NCBI RefSeq assembly: GCF_000425045.1
Contig: NZ_AULA01000001.1
Coordinates: forward strand, 141,386-205,385
Length of the DNA stretch: 64,000 nucleotides
DNA from: Acidaminococcus intestini DSM 21505
GTDB lineage: Bacteria; Bacillota; Negativicutes; Acidaminococcales; Acidaminococcaceae
Direction of reading: 5' to 3'
Shown here: positions 44,161 to 53,240 of the stretch, piece after piece
Layout: the number at the start of each line of letters is the position of its first letter
Numbering within the stretch: the first letter of the stretch is position 1
Notes under the pieces: model-generated
Told to the model about the DNA's origin: nothing
The model's database searches: none
What the model saw: the letters and a program-made list of their open reading frames with translations, nothing else
Made by a program: the position numbers and the translations under genes

Positions 44161-44393
44161 GTACTTTTTGGATAAATCGTATCTATACGCCTTTTCATTA
44201 TGCGTCGCCATCGCTATTATTGAGTTCAATCATAAGAGCGTGATGAGAGAAACTCAGGCTGAAAGGAAAAGTAGGAAAAGGGCTCACCCCCTATTTAGAG
44301 CTGAACTTTCCCACTCCTTAGGAACGCGGCACAGCTTTCTATCAATGATCTGTTATCCCCCAACGAGCGAAGCAGGCTGCAAGCCTCTTTTTT
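44161..44393 (+). ncRNA. Candidate small RNA between two minus-strand genes
   Basis: AGGCT and AGCCT (44374-44386) form a short stem followed by six Ts on the plus strand, where no plus-strand gene exists nearby. A weak promoter (TTGCGT, 17 bases, TATCTA near 44158-44186) lies about 200 bases upstream. The open frame inside has no ribosome site or protein-like character. A minus-strand reading is also possible. No known RNA family was recognised. Confidence 0.3.
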
Positions 44394-44411
44394 CATAACC
44401 CAGACCGCTCT

Positions 44412-45761
44412 TTACGCATGATATTTCTTTTCAATATAGCGCAGGCGGAGCGTTAAAAACAGGGCCGAAAAGAAGATTCCTGATATCAGGCCCATCCAGT
44501 AGCCATCGGCTTCTTTATGGAATCCATAGTCCATCACGAGCCCAATGGGAAGGGCAAGGACCCAATAAGCGGCAAGGGACGAATAGAAAGTTGCTTTGAC
44601 ATCTTTATAACCGCGTAAAATGCCTTGAATAGGCGCCGCCGTACTATCACAGAGCTGGAACGCAATAGCAAAACCAAGAAAATGCTCAATAGGCGCCACA
44701 AGGCTCGGATCCTGAGTGTAGAGCCTAGCTATAAGTGTCCGCCCGACAAGCAGGAAAACAGCAAAGGAAAGCCCGACCATGACATTGCCGACGCGGCCTG
44801 TCCTGCCATACAGCCGAGCCGCAGCATAATCCTTGGCTCCAACAAAGGCCCCAATAATGATAGTAAGGGAGAGGGAAAAACTAAGAGGCACCATATAGAG
44901 CAGATTCGTAAAGCTCATGGCGGCTTGGTTTGCCGCAACCGTCACAGTCCCAAACCTTGATACAAAAAGACATTCCACGCCAAAGATGCTCGTTTCAAGG
45001 AAGATTGCAACACCCATGGGAATCCCCACGCGCAGATGCTCCCGCAGGTGACTGAAGGAAAAACCTGTACGATCAAAGACGCGGAAACTACGAAAGACGC
45101 CCAGATGCGTAACCAAAAAAGAAAAGGACAGAAAGAGCAGCCAGCAGGTAATGGCCGTTCCCACACCCGCTCCAGCGCCGCCCATACGGGGCAATCCCAG
45201 CTTTCCAAAGATAAAAAGGTAGTTCATGAAGCAGTTGACCGGCATGGTAAGAAGAAAAAGCCGCATGGTGAGCTGCGTATACCCCATGGTATCGACAAAA
45301 GAGCGCAGGATACTGGCTCCAAATAAGGGTACAATGCCCATGGCCACGTAGCTTAGATAGTTATGGCTTACAACCTCGACCGAGCTTTCAAGATTCATTA
45401 ATGACAGGACCTTATCAAGCTGCAGAATACCCACGCTGATGATGCTCACGCTGAGGATCAAGGCAAGCATCAGCCCACTGAAGACCGCGCCGGAAATCTT
45501 TTCATAGGCTTTTGCACCGCGGTAGTTGGCGACAATCGGAGTCAAGGCCTGGAGGATGCCATTGAGTCCTGTGAAAATAGGCATCCAAATATTGGCTCCG
45601 ATGGCAACCCCGGCGAGTTCGGCCGTGCCCGCGTGACCACTCATGATTGTATCGGCGAGGTTCATCCCCGTGATGGCAAGCTGGGTAATCAGGATTGGCA
45701 CCATCACTTCCAGGATTTTTTTCATCCGTCTTCCAAAGGACGGGGGCACGTTTTCTTGCAT
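44412..45761 (-). CDS. NorM-type MATE multidrug exporter
   Basis: About 449 residues, twelve membrane helices, with the NorM-branch opening ILEVMVPILITQLAITGMN and NLADTIMSGHAGTAELAGVA, and the mid-protein repeat VGIPMGVAIFLETSIFGVEC. Distinct in sequence from the MATE protein at 3.5 kb. It exports cationic compounds using H+ or Na+. ATG 45761 is preferred since AAGGAG is nine bases away; the ATG two codons earlier is too close to it. Confidence 0.9.
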   Translation of the reverse strand: MQENVPPSFGRRMKKILEVMVPILITQLAITGMNLADTIMSGHAGTAELAGVAIGANIWMPIFTGLNGILQALTPIVANYRGAKAYEKISGAVFSGLMLALILSVSIISVGILQLDKVLSLMNLESSVEVVSHNYLSYVAMGIVPLFGASILRSFVDTMGYTQLTMRLFLLTMPVNCFMNYLFIFGKLGLPRMGGAGAGVGTAITCWLLFLSFSFLVTHLGVFRSFRVFDRTGFSFSHLREHLRVGIPMGVAIFLETSIFGVECLFVSRFGTVTVAANQAAMSFTNLLYMVPLSFSLSLTIIIGAFVGAKDYAAARLYGRTGRVGNVMVGLSFAVFLLVGRTLIARLYTQDPSLVAPIEHFLGFAIAFQLCDSTAAPIQGILRGYKDVKATFYSSLAAYWVLALPIGLVMDYGFHKEADGYWMGLISGIFFSALFLTLRLRYIEKKYHA

Positions 45762-45789
45762 CAGCATACACTCCTTACAAATAAACCAA

Positions 45790-45832
45790 GGGAGGAACCG
45801 GCGGCGGGTGGTCCCGCCACTTGGCTCCTCCC
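45790..45832 (-). terminator. Hairpin between the LtaS-like gene and the MATE gene
   Basis: GGGAGGA pairs with TCCTCCC, with inner GGCGGG/CCCGCC. The minus strand then has TTGGTTTATTTG, a weak T tract. It sits 32 bases after the LtaS-like stop. Confidence 0.55.
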
Positions 45833-45863
45833 CAATTGATAACAGGCTGAGGAAGTATGTGCC

Positions 45864-47900
45864 TTAAAGGGAAGGCATATACTTAAGATGCCGCTCCACA
45901 TAGTTGTACATCACATAATTTGCCAGGGCGTCCTTTTCCTCCCGATCCGGTGTTGGCTCGTCCAACGTGGAAACAAAGGATAAGTCGGCGGAATAGTAAT
46001 AGGCTTTACCGCCAAAATAGCCCAAGGCATAGGGATGATCCGTAGGCTGCAGGAGATTTCTCCCCATGAATTCTTCCGGTACGGGGACGCCCATGAGCGC
46101 AAGGAGCGTCGGAGCCAGGTCTTCCTGGCTGCCATAATCCGTACTTTCGAGATTTTTCAACGGTTCCAGATTCTTACTCACAAAGATAAGAGGAATCGGC
46201 GCCACGCTCTTCTTGTCCTGCGGCTTTTGGACAAGGGTCTTATATTCCCCACCCGAATGGGGATTATGGTCGCTTGTAATCACAAAAAGGGTCCGATCAT
46301 CCATGAGTCCTTCCTTTTCCGCTTCCTCAAAGAAATGCTTCACGGTCTGATCTACCCAATACATGCCGCACACGGTTACCGTGCCTTGGGTTCGCACGGA
46401 CTCAGGCATGTTTTCGTAAGTAATCCCATAATAGGGATAAGGTTGGTGCATATCAAGGGTCTTCGTGACAACAAGGAATGACTGACCGCGGCTTTTCTTT
46501 AAAAAGCGCAGCATGTTGTCATACATGACATCGTTATGAAAACCCCAGCCACTTGCTCCAGAGTAGCCTTCTTTGGCAATATCTTCCTTAGCAAAATAGT
46601 GAGCCATACCAAACTGTTCTGGATACTCGCGGTACTCATTATTGTAGTAGCGGCTTGATGCACTGAAAAATGTCCCCGGAATCCCCGCTTTTTCAAGGGA
46701 ACGAAACAGTGACGGCTGGTGGGTCCCCGGCAGGTCACCATCATAGATGAGCTGACTGCGGAATGTCGCATTAAGGCCCTGTGTCGTCGGAACTGCCGAT
46801 GAGTAGTAGTGGTCAAGGTGCGGATACTTTTCGACAAGCAAGTCCAGATAAGGCGTCGTTTCCTTGGGAATCGCGGGATTATAGTAATGGAGATAATCCC
46901 GATGGACGGACTCAAAGATGATCATGACAATTCGGTCATAAGCAGGTTTATCTCGAACAATGACTGGTGTTTTAGGCAGGATGCCCAGACGTTTCAAGAT
47001 GGTACGATCCTTATCGGTCAGTTCCCGTTTCTTATATTCACTGGGATCGTGAACAACCTTATCGGTCTTGAAAAAGGCTTTTTGGAAAAAGTTCACGTTC
47101 ACAGGGTATGCCACAGCATCCCGTGTCGTTTTTCGGTTCTTTTCCAAATCCACTTCAAGATCAAGGCCCGGCACGAGGTCAAGGCCATGATAGACGCCTT
47201 CACGGCACAAAAGATAGGTCAGGTTAAGACCCAAGGCAAAAACAGCAACGCACAGGAGCGACCAAGGCAGGTTAGGCTTGCGTCGCTGGGGGCGATCGAC
47301 ACGGAAAAGGGCAGCAAGCACGATAAGAAGCAGGGCGCCAAGAACCAGCTTCCAAGAATCCGTCGTTGACAGGACGCCTATGGCCGCATAATAATTGAGG
47401 TTCTCAAAAAGAACACTCTCTACATGCATGCTCGTATTCCAGAAGTAGACTGCATCCCCCAACATAATGAAGGCTGTTACAAAATAAACAAGGAAATAAA
47501 ATGCCTTCATTCCCCGATTGGGGTAATGGTGATAGACCATGGCCGTTACCAAAAGGACAACGATATTGTTAAAAAGACCGGCAAGAATTGAAAGGACCGT
47601 CATAAATCCCCAGTCAAGCTCAACATAGGTCACCATGAAGAGGGCGTCCAAAAGATACAGCACGCCAATGACCACGACGGGGAAATAGCGCCGGGCCCGA
47701 TCCTTGATCCGGTGCTTCTTAAGATAAAGGAGTGAGCCCGTCCCAAGAAGCAGAAAATCCCGCAGAAAGTGATTCAAAGTTCGGTACCAGCATTCAGCCA
47801 GAGGAAAAGGCGAAATGGCTTTCAGATCATTCCAGCATAAAAAGTATTCCAGACCCAAAATAAGAAGGGCCGGAAGAATGAGCGCAAGCTTCTTTTTCAC
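45864..47900 (-). CDS. LtaS-like membrane sulfatase-fold phosphotransferase
   Basis: A 678-residue protein: about five N-terminal membrane helices (to about residue 235), then an extracytoplasmic sulfatase-fold domain. It has RIVMIIFESVHRDYLHYY (metal glutamate), AVPTTQGLNATFRSQL with the candidate catalytic threonine, TLDMHQPYPYYG and FVITSDHNPHSGGEY (metal Asp/His). LtaS enzymes polymerise glycerol phosphate in monoderms; in a diderm this may modify periplasmic glucans, lipid A or another polymer. The lipid kinase upstream would recycle diacylglycerol released by such a reaction. Confidence 0.85.
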   Translation of the reverse strand: MKKKLALILPALLILGLEYFLCWNDLKAISPFPLAECWYRTLNHFLRDFLLLGTGSLLYLKKHRIKDRARRYFPVVVIGVLYLLDALFMVTYVELDWGFMTVLSILAGLFNNIVVLLVTAMVYHHYPNRGMKAFYFLVYFVTAFIMLGDAVYFWNTSMHVESVLFENLNYYAAIGVLSTTDSWKLVLGALLLIVLAALFRVDRPQRRKPNLPWSLLCVAVFALGLNLTYLLCREGVYHGLDLVPGLDLEVDLEKNRKTTRDAVAYPVNVNFFQKAFFKTDKVVHDPSEYKKRELTDKDRTILKRLGILPKTPVIVRDKPAYDRIVMIIFESVHRDYLHYYNPAIPKETTPYLDLLVEKYPHLDHYYSSAVPTTQGLNATFRSQLIYDGDLPGTHQPSLFRSLEKAGIPGTFFSASSRYYNNEYREYPEQFGMAHYFAKEDIAKEGYSGASGWGFHNDVMYDNMLRFLKKSRGQSFLVVTKTLDMHQPYPYYGITYENMPESVRTQGTVTVCGMYWVDQTVKHFFEEAEKEGLMDDRTLFVITSDHNPHSGGEYKTLVQKPQDKKSVAPIPLIFVSKNLEPLKNLESTDYGSQEDLAPTLLALMGVPVPEEFMGRNLLQPTDHPYALGYFGGKAYYYSADLSFVSTLDEPTPDREEKDALANYVMYNYVERHLKYMPSL

Positions 47901-47909
47901 AATGCCTCC

Positions 47910-48857
47910 CTAGGAAATAAAATTAAGCGGAGTCGGTAGGAGGGAAATGGAAAGGGGCGACGTTGCTACGCTATCCCCATCCAATTCGGCCGCAAAGTTC
48001 TTCACGTTGCAGCGAATCTGGACCTCCTGGGCCTTACAGATTTCGACCGATTTATCCAAGGAGAGCATATCGGCCGCAATGAGCGCTGTGTAGCGCAGGA
48101 AGTCGACACAACGGTCCTTTTTAAATAAGATGACATATAGTGCAGGATTGGATAAGGAGCCCCCGTTAACAAGAGAGAAACGGCCTGCATAGTAACGGCT
48201 CTTTGTGACGATAACGGAACTGGCCGCCCGCCATACGCCATCACCGTCAATCATAACCTCAAACTTATACTTCCACGGATGCAGCAGCATTTCATTTCCC
48301 GCCACAAGGCCGCTCTGGCGCACATAGGCAAGGGTTGAAAGAAGCTTTTTTTCTTTGGGCGTGACCATATCGACGACGAGGGAATCAACGCCGATGCCGG
48401 CCACAGTCAGAAAAATCCGGTCATTGGCCTTTCCTAGCCAGACTGGAGCCGTAATGCCCTTTTCAACGCGCATGAGCCAACTTGTGGCATCGGTTTTCTG
48501 GGCCAGTTCCTTGGCAACAAGGTTCACCGTACCAGCAGGGTAGATACTCACATAGGGCATATAGTCCCGTTCAACGAGTACTTCTGAAATGGCGCGCAGT
48601 GTACCATCGCCGCCAGCAATGATGATCCAATCGACTTGTTCATCGCAGGCCTTACGTGCCACGATTTGAGCATCGTTGAAGGTGTTGATGCGGTAATAGG
48701 AAAAGGCAGCCGGTCCATACATCGCGATAAACTCGTCGGCAAGGCGCTCCACACTGCGGTGCATGGCAGCAAAGAAAGTCTGCTTACCCGCATTGTGGTT
48801 ATGGACGAGATATACTTTTTTGAATGACTTGATATCAACTTTTTTTCGAAACATCAT
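47910..48857 (-). CDS. Diacylglycerol/lipid kinase (DagK/YegS family)
   Basis: A 315-residue soluble lipid kinase. The nucleotide loop GGDGTLRAISEVLV and the substrate-site segment YPAGTVNLVAKELA (GTxND-like) define the family; the C-terminal half is the usual beta-sandwich. It would phosphorylate diacylglycerol to phosphatidate. Nine bases separate it from the LtaS-like gene, consistent with recycling of the lipid by-product. Confidence 0.85.
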   Translation of the reverse strand: MMFRKKVDIKSFKKVYLVHNHNAGKQTFFAAMHRSVERLADEFIAMYGPAAFSYYRINTFNDAQIVARKACDEQVDWIIIAGGDGTLRAISEVLVERDYMPYVSIYPAGTVNLVAKELAQKTDATSWLMRVEKGITAPVWLGKANDRIFLTVAGIGVDSLVVDMVTPKEKKLLSTLAYVRQSGLVAGNEMLLHPWKYKFEVMIDGDGVWRAASSVIVTKSRYYAGRFSLVNGGSLSNPALYVILFKKDRCVDFLRYTALIAADMLSLDKSVEICKAQEVQIRCNVKNFAAELDGDSVATSPLSISLLPTPLNFIS

Positions 48858-48902
48858 GAACCCACCCTTTTTAGTGAGACGGGAGCTGTGGGAGCCGCCG
48901 TC

Positions 48903-49301
48903 TTATGAATAGATCCATTTTTTTCTGGATAGATAGTTCCAAATGGTCACAAGTGCCGATGCAAGGATCTTACTCGGCATGACGCTGCCGCCTAGGGCAC
49001 CGACGAAAAGGCGCATCAAAAGAAGGTTCAGCAAAAGACCCAGGGTCGATACAATAAGGACCAGGGAAAACTCCTTTTTTCTGCTGTAGCGGACGCCACT
49101 GTCAAAAACAAAGCAATTGGTCGCAATATAGTGGCAGACCGTGGAACAAAGATAAGCAAGGCCTGTTGACAAAAGATAATTGAGACCGAGGCGCACGGCA
49201 AATAAATACACCAAGGCCCATTCAAAAAGGGCCGCCGTCCCGCCAATCACAAGATAGCACAGGATTCGTACCCTTTCATTTTCTGATTTACTAAATGCCA
49301 T
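48903..49301 (-). CDS. GtrA family membrane protein
   Basis: A 132-residue protein with four membrane helices and the GtrA pattern (IGGTAALFEWALVYLF, NYLLSTGLAYLCSTVCHY, WNYLSRKKWIYS at the end). GtrA proteins are thought to help flip bactoprenol-linked sugars for surface polysaccharide decoration. It lies four bases after bofA and 45 before the lipid kinase. Confidence 0.88.
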   Translation of the reverse strand: MAFSKSENERVRILCYLVIGGTAALFEWALVYLFAVRLGLNYLLSTGLAYLCSTVCHYIATNCFVFDSGVRYSRKKEFSLVLIVSTLGLLLNLLLMRLFVGALGGSVMPSKILASALVTIWNYLSRKKWIYS

Positions 49302-49304
49302 CGC

Positions 49305-49550
49305 TTAGTGCCCCATGAGCTGATAAAGCAGCAGGAGAATGACGCCGGGAATTCCAAAGAATCCCGCCACCAAAGCGGAAACAGCACCAATTTCAAGATG
49401 CAGACCGACAATTCCCCCTACCAGATTGAACAGCCAAAGAAGGATCATGCCAACAACCCCGTTCCACAAAAGCTTGAGGGAAAGGGAAAAGATATTGACG
49501 ACTATCAGAAGAATGACAAGGGCCGCAAGGCCAAACACCCAAACTTCCAT
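49305..49550 (-). CDS. bofA: BofA family membrane protein
   Basis: An 81-residue protein with two or three membrane segments and the BofA core NLVGGIVGLHLEIGAVSALV, ending in GIPGVILLLLYQL. In Bacillus BofA inhibits the SpoIVFB protease during sporulation. This organism shows no other sporulation genes here, so it must act otherwise or be a relic. The position after recR is the ancestral Firmicutes order. Confidence 0.85.
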   Translation of the reverse strand: MEVWVFGLAALVILLIVVNIFSLSLKLLWNGVVGMILLWLFNLVGGIVGLHLEIGAVSALVAGFFGIPGVILLLLYQLMGH

Positions 49551-49587
49551 AACTACGTACCGCCTTTCTTCACATCCTAAGGGACAA

Positions 49588-50184
49588 TCAAAGTTCCCGA
49601 CGGTTTTCCAGGGCCTTGTAAAGCGTCAATTCATCGGCATATTCAAGGTCCCCACCCATGGGGAGGCCGTGGGCAATGCGGCTGACCTTGATGCCCAAGG
49701 GACGGATGAGACTCGCCAGATAGGCTGCTGTTGCCTCCCCCTCCACATCGGAATTGGTTGCAAGGATCACTTCGTGTACCGAACCGTCCTGCAAACGGCG
49801 CATGAGTTCGCGGATCTTCAGCTGGTCAGGGCCCACGCCATCAAGGGGAGACAGAACGCCATGAAGGACGTGGTACACCCCTTCAAAACCCTTTGTCCGT
49901 TCCATAGCCGCTACATCCTGCGGTTCTTCAACGACACAGATGAGCCCATGGTCCCGCTTTTCATCCTCACAAATTTCGCACCGTGTACCTTCACAAAGAT
50001 TAAAACAGGACGTACAGAGATGGACCTGATCCTTGACAGCAACCAGCGCCGCTGCCAGAGCTTCCACATCGCTTCGTTTCATATCAAGGACGTGGTAGGA
50101 AAGACGCAGCGCCGATTTGGAGCCAATCCCCGGCAATTTGCGCAGCTGCTCATGAAGCCGGGCCAGAGGTTTGATCATGCGCAT
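49588..50184 (-). CDS. recR: Recombination protein RecR
   Basis: A 198-residue protein: helix-hairpin-helix PGIGSKSALRLSYHVL, zinc finger CTSCFNLCEGTRCEIC, Toprim domain from GLICVVEEPQDVAAME with LATNSDVEGEATAAYL, and the closing RIAHGLPMGGDLEYADE. It loads RecA with RecO in gap repair. Full length; eight bases after ybaB. Confidence 0.96.
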   Translation of the reverse strand: MRMIKPLARLHEQLRKLPGIGSKSALRLSYHVLDMKRSDVEALAAALVAVKDQVHLCTSCFNLCEGTRCEICEDEKRDHGLICVVEEPQDVAAMERTKGFEGVYHVLHGVLSPLDGVGPDQLKIRELMRRLQDGSVHEVILATNSDVEGEATAAYLASLIRPLGIKVSRIAHGLPMGGDLEYADELTLYKALENRREL

Positions 50185-50191
50185 AGTGTTC

Positions 50192-50524
50192 TCAGTACAT
50201 CCCCGGCAGCTTCATGCCGCCCGTTACTTTGCCCATTTCCTTTTCTGTCATTTCATCAACCTTCTTCATTGCTTCGTTGACAGCTGTTACGATGAGATCT
50301 TGGAGCATTTCTACATCATCTGGATCGACAGCTTCAGGCGAAATGGCAAGGCTTACGACATTCTTGCTGCCATTTACAACAACCTTGACTGCCTCCCCGC
50401 CTGCCGTGGCTTCCACGGTGCGTTCCTTGAGTTCATCCTGGAGTTTCAGCATCTCACTTTGCATCTTCTGGACTTTTTTCAGCATGCCCTGCATACCATT
50501 CATTCCCATTCCGCCTTTAAACAT
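50192..50524 (-). CDS. ybaB: YbaB/EbfC family nucleoid-associated protein
   Basis: A 110-residue DNA-binding protein with the typical Met-rich Gly start MFKGGMGMNGMQGMLKKVQK, and LKERTVEATAGGEAVKVVVN plus LQDLIVTAVNEAMKKVDEMT in the fold core. Always found next to recR and dnaX; role in DNA binding and repair. 12 bases after dnaX. Confidence 0.95.
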   Translation of the reverse strand: MFKGGMGMNGMQGMLKKVQKMQSEMLKLQDELKERTVEATAGGEAVKVVVNGSKNVVSLAISPEAVDPDDVEMLQDLIVTAVNEAMKKVDEMTEKEMGKVTGGMKLPGMY

Positions 50525-50536
50525 TGTTCATTCCTC

Positions 50537-52423
50537 CTATTGATTCGAATCATCTTTTACAAGGCTTCCGCCAAAGACCATCATGGCCCGTTTGACGGTT
50601 TCAGGAAGTTCGTCGTCTTCTTTGGGAAGGGGCGCTTCCTTGGGCGGCGCAGGCGGCGCCGCCTTATGCTGGGGGCGGGAAGCCACGCGAGGCGCAGTTT
50701 TCCTTGCCGCTTCCATTTGTTTTTCGCTGGCCTGTTCGACCGCAAATTCGAAATTCTGCCCTGTCCCCGCCTTTAAGATGGCAAGGACCTCGTCCCTTAG
50801 ATCATTGCGTTCAAGGCGGTCCTTGGCCAATTGCGTTGCCGTCCCCACCGTGAGCCTTTTGCCATCAAAGTCAAGGGGAGTTGCCTCCCGCGCATAGGCA
50901 AAAAAGCCCATCTTATGACGCTGTTTGAGACCCTGCAGAACGCCATTCCAGAGTCGCTGGGCCCCTGCTAGATCAGAAGGCTGACGGGGAGCGTCCGTTT
51001 TTTCTTCAAAGGGCGGAGTAAAAGAGGCACCCTCGGCTTCCATTTTCTGGCCCGCTCGCTGCGGTACAGCGGATGCCTGCTTTTCAAAAGAAGCTTCTTG
51101 CCGTTTTTCCAAAGGAATGGCAGCAGGCCCTTCTGCAGAGGGAAAAGAAGCTTCTTTCTGAGTTACAGAAGGCATGTCCGGTGCCGTTGCCATCGGGGAA
51201 GCATAAGCCGCTTCCTGCGTCTTGCTCCTTTTTTCCCTTGGCGGCTCAAATGCGGGTGATACGGCTGGAGCACCGCCTGCCATGAGGTGGGTGACTTTCC
51301 CTTCAAGTGTCTCAATGCGGGACATAAGTGCCGCAGGACTCTCCCCTTCGCCGCGGCAGAGATCATAAAGACAAATCTCTGCGACAATCTTTGACCGCAG
51401 GGAACGCTTCACATCAAGGGAGGCCTCATGGATACGCGCTGTTGCAGCAAGAATGCGGCTGCGCGTAAAAAGCGGTTCCACAGTTTTGAGATTTTCCGCT
51501 GTATCGGTCAAGTAAATCTCCTGATACGCCGGATCAGCCTGATAAAGGAGCAGGGCTCGCATATATTCGAGGAGCTCTGTCAGGACCTGGGTGACATCTT
51601 TTCCATCGTCCATGAGCTGATTGAGGAGATCCAAGGCAGCAGGCAGATCGCGGCGGCCAATTTTCTCTACCAAGGCCCGCATCGTATCGCGCCCGGCAAT
51701 ACCAAGGACCTGCCGCACCGTTTCAGCTGTCACAGGATTAGCCATGATACTGCATTGATCCAGAAGACCAACGGCATCGCGCATTCCCCCATCGGCCTGA
51801 ATGGCCATAAGACGCAGGGCATCCGGTTCCGCATTGATATTGCTGCCTTCTGCTACTTTTTGCAGGTGGGCAGCAATATCGTCGACCGTAACGCGGCGAA
51901 AATCAAAACGCTGACACCGGGAATGGATGGTCGTCGGGATCTTCTGCGGCTCCGTTGTCGCAAGGATAAATACGACATGCTCTGGAGGTTCTTCAAGAGT
52001 CTTTAACAGGGCATTGAATGCGTCTGCCGTGATCATATGCACTTCGTCGATAATATAGACCTTGTAACGGCTGGAAACAGGTGCAAAATGGACCTGTTCC
52101 CGAAGCTTCCGGATCTCATCAATTCCGCGGTTGCTGGCCGCATCGATTTCAATGACATCGGCACTGGTACCTTCCGTAATTTCCCGACAATGATCGCAAG
52201 TATTGCAAGGATGGGGCGTTGGCCCCTTCTCACAGTTCAGGGCCTTAGCAAGGATCCGCGCCGTACTCGTCTTACCCGTACCGCGAGGGCCTGTAAACAG
52301 GTAAGCATGGGAAATGCGCCCCGACTCAAGTGCGTTCGTGAGCGCTTTCCTGATGTGTTCCTGCCCCACGAGGCCATCAAAATCCTGGGGTCTCCAAGTA
52401 CGATATAATGCGACGTAAGACAT
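50537..52423 (-). CDS. dnaX: DNA polymerase III gamma/tau subunit
   Basis: About 628 residues. AAA+ domain with YRTWRPQDFDGLVGQEHIR, Walker A FTGPRGTGKTSTARI, zinc knuckle CEKGPTPHPCNTCDHC, Walker B VYIIDEVHMIT and the sensor LATTEPQKI; then the clamp-loader domains and a Pro/Ala/Glu-rich tail that in tau binds DnaE and DnaB. ATG 52423 (MSYVALYRTWRP) is the family start and follows AAAGG; 28 further upstream codons lack a site. No clear -1 slippery site was found, so production of a short form is unproven. Confidence 0.94.
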   Translation of the reverse strand: MSYVALYRTWRPQDFDGLVGQEHIRKALTNALESGRISHAYLFTGPRGTGKTSTARILAKALNCEKGPTPHPCNTCDHCREITEGTSADVIEIDAASNRGIDEIRKLREQVHFAPVSSRYKVYIIDEVHMITADAFNALLKTLEEPPEHVVFILATTEPQKIPTTIHSRCQRFDFRRVTVDDIAAHLQKVAEGSNINAEPDALRLMAIQADGGMRDAVGLLDQCSIMANPVTAETVRQVLGIAGRDTMRALVEKIGRRDLPAALDLLNQLMDDGKDVTQVLTELLEYMRALLLYQADPAYQEIYLTDTAENLKTVEPLFTRSRILAATARIHEASLDVKRSLRSKIVAEICLYDLCRGEGESPAALMSRIETLEGKVTHLMAGGAPAVSPAFEPPREKRSKTQEAAYASPMATAPDMPSVTQKEASFPSAEGPAAIPLEKRQEASFEKQASAVPQRAGQKMEAEGASFTPPFEEKTDAPRQPSDLAGAQRLWNGVLQGLKQRHKMGFFAYAREATPLDFDGKRLTVGTATQLAKDRLERNDLRDEVLAILKAGTGQNFEFAVEQASEKQMEAARKTAPRVASRPQHKAAPPAPPKEAPLPKEDDELPETVKRAMMVFGGSLVKDDSNQ

Positions 52424-52456
52424 GGAATCCATCCTTTCTCTCTGTTGTACCATGGT

Positions 52457-52486
52457 ATTATACCTTGTTTCCACAAAAAAATTCAA
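52457..52486 (-). promoter_or_regulatory. dnaX promoter
   Basis: Minus strand: TTGAAT (52481-52486), 18-base spacer, TATAAT (52457-52462), about 35 bases before the dnaX start. Its -35 box is only eight bases from the -35 of the divergent tRNA-Ser promoter. Confidence 0.75.
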
Positions 52487-52494
52487 CTTATTTC

Positions 52495-52523
52495 TTGACA
52501 ACGGCATGAATATCCTTTATACT
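52495..52523 (+). promoter_or_regulatory. tRNA-Ser promoter
   Basis: Plus strand: TTGACA (52495-52500), 17-base spacer, TATACT (52518-52523). Near-consensus; about 65 bases before the tRNA. Confidence 0.88.
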
Positions 52524-52587
52524 AAAACACACAGTCATTTTTAAAGACTGCATACAATTGAAAAGCTTTGCCTAAGCATTTCAACCT

Positions 52588-52678
52588 GGAGAGTTGTCCG
52601 AGTGGTTGAAGGAGCACGCCTGGAAAGCGTGTATACGGGATAACCGTATCGAGGGTTCGAATCCCTCACTCTCCGCCA
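52588..52678 (+). tRNA. tRNA-Ser (anticodon GGA)
   Basis: A 91-base class II tRNA with a long variable arm: acceptor GGAGAG pairs with CTCTCC; anticodon stem-loop GCCTGGAAAGC gives anticodon GGA (codons UCC/UCU); T arm GAGGGTTCGAATCCCTC; CCA encoded. It has its own promoter and terminator. Confidence 0.97.
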
Positions 52679-52689
52679 TTTAAGAATCC

Positions 52690-52714
52690 GCCGCAGCATG
52701 CGGCTTTTCTTTTA
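52690..52714 (+). terminator. Terminator of tRNA-Ser (GGA)
   Basis: GCCGC pairs with GCGGC around five bases, followed by TTTTCTTTT. Confidence 0.8.
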
Positions 52715-52732
52715 AGTACGCTTTTATTTTTT

Positions 52733-52855
52733 GGATGGACCATAGGGATAGGTCCTGCGCAATGAAGTCCTGTGAACCTTGTCAGGTCCGGAAGGAAGCA
52801 GCAATAAGCAGACCGCTTCGTGTGCCGCAGGAGTGCCTGTTCCTGTGGCCCATCG
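52733..52855 (+). ncRNA. ffs: Signal recognition particle RNA
   Basis: The conserved SRP helix 8 is visible as TCAGGTCCGGAAGGAAGCAG, including the GGAA tetraloop region, flanked by AGTCCTG and AGCAGA. The ends GATGGACCATAGG and CCTGTGGCCCATC pair to close the long hairpin. It works with Ffh in co-translational membrane targeting. Placed between tRNA-Ser and a strong terminator, near dnaX as in Bacillus. Confidence 0.9.
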
Positions 52856-52874
52856 AGAAAATAAGGACGGGAAA

Positions 52875-52915
52875 GTCCCGCTGGGAAACGAAAAGTCTCC
52901 CAGCGGGACTTTTTT
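52875..52915 (+). terminator. Terminator of SRP RNA
   Basis: GTCCCGCTGGGA pairs with TCCCAGCGGGAC, followed by TTTTTT. Confidence 0.92.
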
Positions 52916-53240
52916 GCCGTGGAGGGAAAATGGCGGTCAGGCAATCCATTCAGGAAGAGTCCAGAATGCTGTCTCGAGACGCCGGCTCTGGCTGCCAAGC
53001 AAAAGACGTAAAGGTGCCTGCAATGCTGTGATGCCATGGTGCGAAAAGACCGCAGGGGAAAAGACCTTAAGGCCTTCGTGTTGTAACCCACAATTTTTAA
53101 ACTCACAACTGAACTATCCTGTCCCCTAACGTGAGGCGGTCCATCGTACGCTACAACGTGAGCCCCTTGCCTCAGGTCGACCTTTTCTAAAGCAAGTGGC
53201 TCAGGTCCTGCATCAAATAAGCCCGATTTTTGAGCCGGCC
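52916..53240. other. Intergenic region between SRP RNA and the GlcD-type gene
   Basis: No gene seen. The region holds the hairpin repeat copy B (53160-53202) and otherwise no recognised structure. Confidence 0.5.
53160..53202. repeat. Dispersed 43-base hairpin repeat, copy B
   Basis: GAGCCCCTTGC pairs with GCAAGTGGCTC. Same length and loop core (TCAGG and CTAAAGCAA) as copy A at 25702-25744. It lies 39 bases downstream of the GlcD-type stop codon, with no T tract. Confidence 0.6.

Noticed and set aside
44168..44398. 76-codon plus-strand ORF
   Set aside because: No ribosome site and no protein-like pattern; the stretch is better viewed as a possible RNA.
50537..52423. Programmed frameshift in dnaX
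   Set aside because: A-runs occur in the linker, but none has the classical A AAA AAG slippery form in frame with a following stop.
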